Source: Lysobacter sp. MMG2 (GTDB lineage Bacteria > Pseudomonadota > Gammaproteobacteria > Xanthomonadales > Xanthomonadaceae). Taken from it: 64,000 bases of DNA. The translations under genes were made by a program, and so were the position numbers. The notes beneath the pieces are model-generated. The model was not told the DNA's origin. It worked only from the letters and a program-made list of their open reading frames with translations, and ran no database searches. This document shows, in pieces, positions 63,348 to 64,000 of this stretch; within the stretch, counting starts at the first letter, position 1, and the number at the start of each line of letters is the position of its first letter. Location: NCBI RefSeq assembly GCF_016735495.2, contig NZ_JAERQY020000002.1:744001-808000 (forward strand). The letters run 5' to 3'.

Positions 63348-64000
63348 ATGACCATCACCACGCAAGCGCCCGCCGTCGCCTCGCCGACCGACGCCGCACC
63401 GCAGCGCGCGCCCGCCGACCACGCGCCCGCCGGCTTCGCCCTGACCCCGCCCGCGGCCAACCTCACCATGACGGTGACCAAGCGCAGCGGCCGCCGCGAG
63501 CCGGTCGATCTCAACAAGATCGTGCGCGCGGTGACGCGCAACGGCGAAGGACTGTTCTCCGTCGATCCGATGCGCGTGGCCACACGCACCATCTCCGGCC
63601 TGTACGACGGCGCCAGCACGCGCGAGCTGGATGAACTGTCGATCCGCACCGCCGCCCTGCTCACCGCCGAAGAGCCCGAATACGGTCGCCTGGCCGCGCG
63701 CCTGCTCGCGGGCGTGATCGAGAAGGAAGTCGCCGGGCTGGAGATCCACGCGTTCTCGCAATCGGTGCAGCGCGGGCACGAGCTGGGCCTGATCAACGAC
63801 CGCCTGCTGACCTTCGTGCAGGCCAACGCGCGCAAGCTCAACGACGCGATCGACCAGTCGCTCAACGCGCGCTTCGACTACTTCGGCCTGCGCACGCTGT
63901 ACGACCGCTACCTGCTGCGCCACCCGACCGCGCGCACGGTGATCGAGACGCCGCAGCAGTTCTTCCTGCGCATCGCCTGTGCGCTGAGCGAGGACGTGAG
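63348..64000 (+). CDS. nrdA: Ribonucleoside-diphosphate reductase alpha subunit NrdA, 3' end cut off
   Basis: NrdA makes deoxyribonucleotides as the large subunit of the aerobic class I enzyme. The frame runs open from ATG 63348 to the window edge (217 codons). After a disordered 37-residue N-terminus comes an ATP-cone domain (TVTKRSGRREPVDLNKIVRA) and the start of the catalytic barrel (YDRYLLRHPT, ETPQQFFLRIAC). The ETPQ pattern favours class I over B12-dependent class II, and so does a B12 riboswitch upstream, which would turn off a B12-independent enzyme. CTGGAG precedes the ATG. Confidence 0.88.
   Translation, partial: MTITTQAPAVASPTDAAPQRAPADHAPAGFALTPPAANLTMTVTKRSGRREPVDLNKIVRAVTRNGEGLFSVDPMRVATRTISGLYDGASTRELDELSIRTAALLTAEEPEYGRLAARLLAGVIEKEVAGLEIHAFSQSVQRGHELGLINDRLLTFVQANARKLNDAIDQSLNARFDYFGLRTLYDRYLLRHPTARTVIETPQQFFLRIACALSEDV

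Noticed and set aside
63348-64000. Class II (B12-dependent, NrdJ) reductase
   Set aside because: The ATP-cone plus ETPQ pattern fits class I better, and a B12 riboswitch would be expected to repress the B12-independent enzyme.

Overview
The window is high-GC DNA from a gammaproteobacterium of the Xanthomonadaceae/Lysobacteraceae type; a Lysobacter-like genome is the best fit. The reasons are the polar-flagellum gene set (flhF-flhG, motC-motD, parC-parP), the F6-type chemotaxis genes behind fliA, the overlapping start/stop codons, and dense families of short palindromic intergenic repeats, including GTAG-headed REP elements. No tRNA, rRNA, CRISPR array or complete insertion sequence was seen. 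Gene identities are read from motifs and gene order; no database search was possible.

Layout. (1) Positions 1-15.8 kb hold the flagellar export, motor-switch and regulator block, all on the plus strand: fliI (5' end cut off), fliJ, fliK, fliL, fliM, fliN, fliO, fliP, fliQ, fliR, flhB, flhA, flhF, flhG, fliA. (2) Positions 16-26.8 kb hold two chemotaxis modules: cheY-cheZ-cheA with the MotC/MotD stator and the ParC/ParP polar-positioning pair, then STAS-cheY-cheA-cheW. (3) Positions 27-41 kb hold four chemoreceptors, cheR-cheD-cheB, a small secreted protein, a membrane-anchored alcohol-dehydrogenase-like protein and a periplasmic TonB-like domain, followed by a NarX-type histidine kinase. (4) Positions 42-50 kb hold housekeeping genes: a YfiF-like RNA methyltransferase, a GNAT acetyltransferase, an RND efflux pump with its adaptor, cysteine synthase and a macro-domain protein. 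(5) Positions 50.4-55.2 kb hold the periplasmic nitrate reductase operon napEFDABC on the minus strand, with an FNR-type palindrome upstream. (6) Positions 55.4-62.8 kb hold a secreted M14 carboxypeptidase and a minus-strand group of glycolytic genes (pgk, a HAD phosphatase, pyk, fba) with a metzincin-like lipoprotein among them. (7) The right end is the start of nrdA, preceded by a DnaA box, a sigma-70 promoter and a cobalamin riboswitch.

How the genes work together. FlhF and FlhG place and count the polar flagellum. FliA (sigma-28) made here probably drives several genes of the same locus, because well-spaced sigma-28 promoter candidates precede two chemoreceptors, the STAS-cheY-cheA operon and, divergently, the TonB-like gene. 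ParC and ParP would hold the chemosensory array at the same pole. CheR, CheD and CheB adapt the receptors, two of which end in a CheR-type tether pentapeptide.

The most unusual features are these. Repeat elements of one family sit in frame inside fliO, flhF (twice) and cheA, lengthening linkers without breaking the genes. ParP carries a four-copy short motif. CheD and a neighbouring receptor share the same C-terminal tail. nrdA has layered DnaA and B12 control. A lipoprotein carries a perfect HExxHxxGxxH zinc motif.
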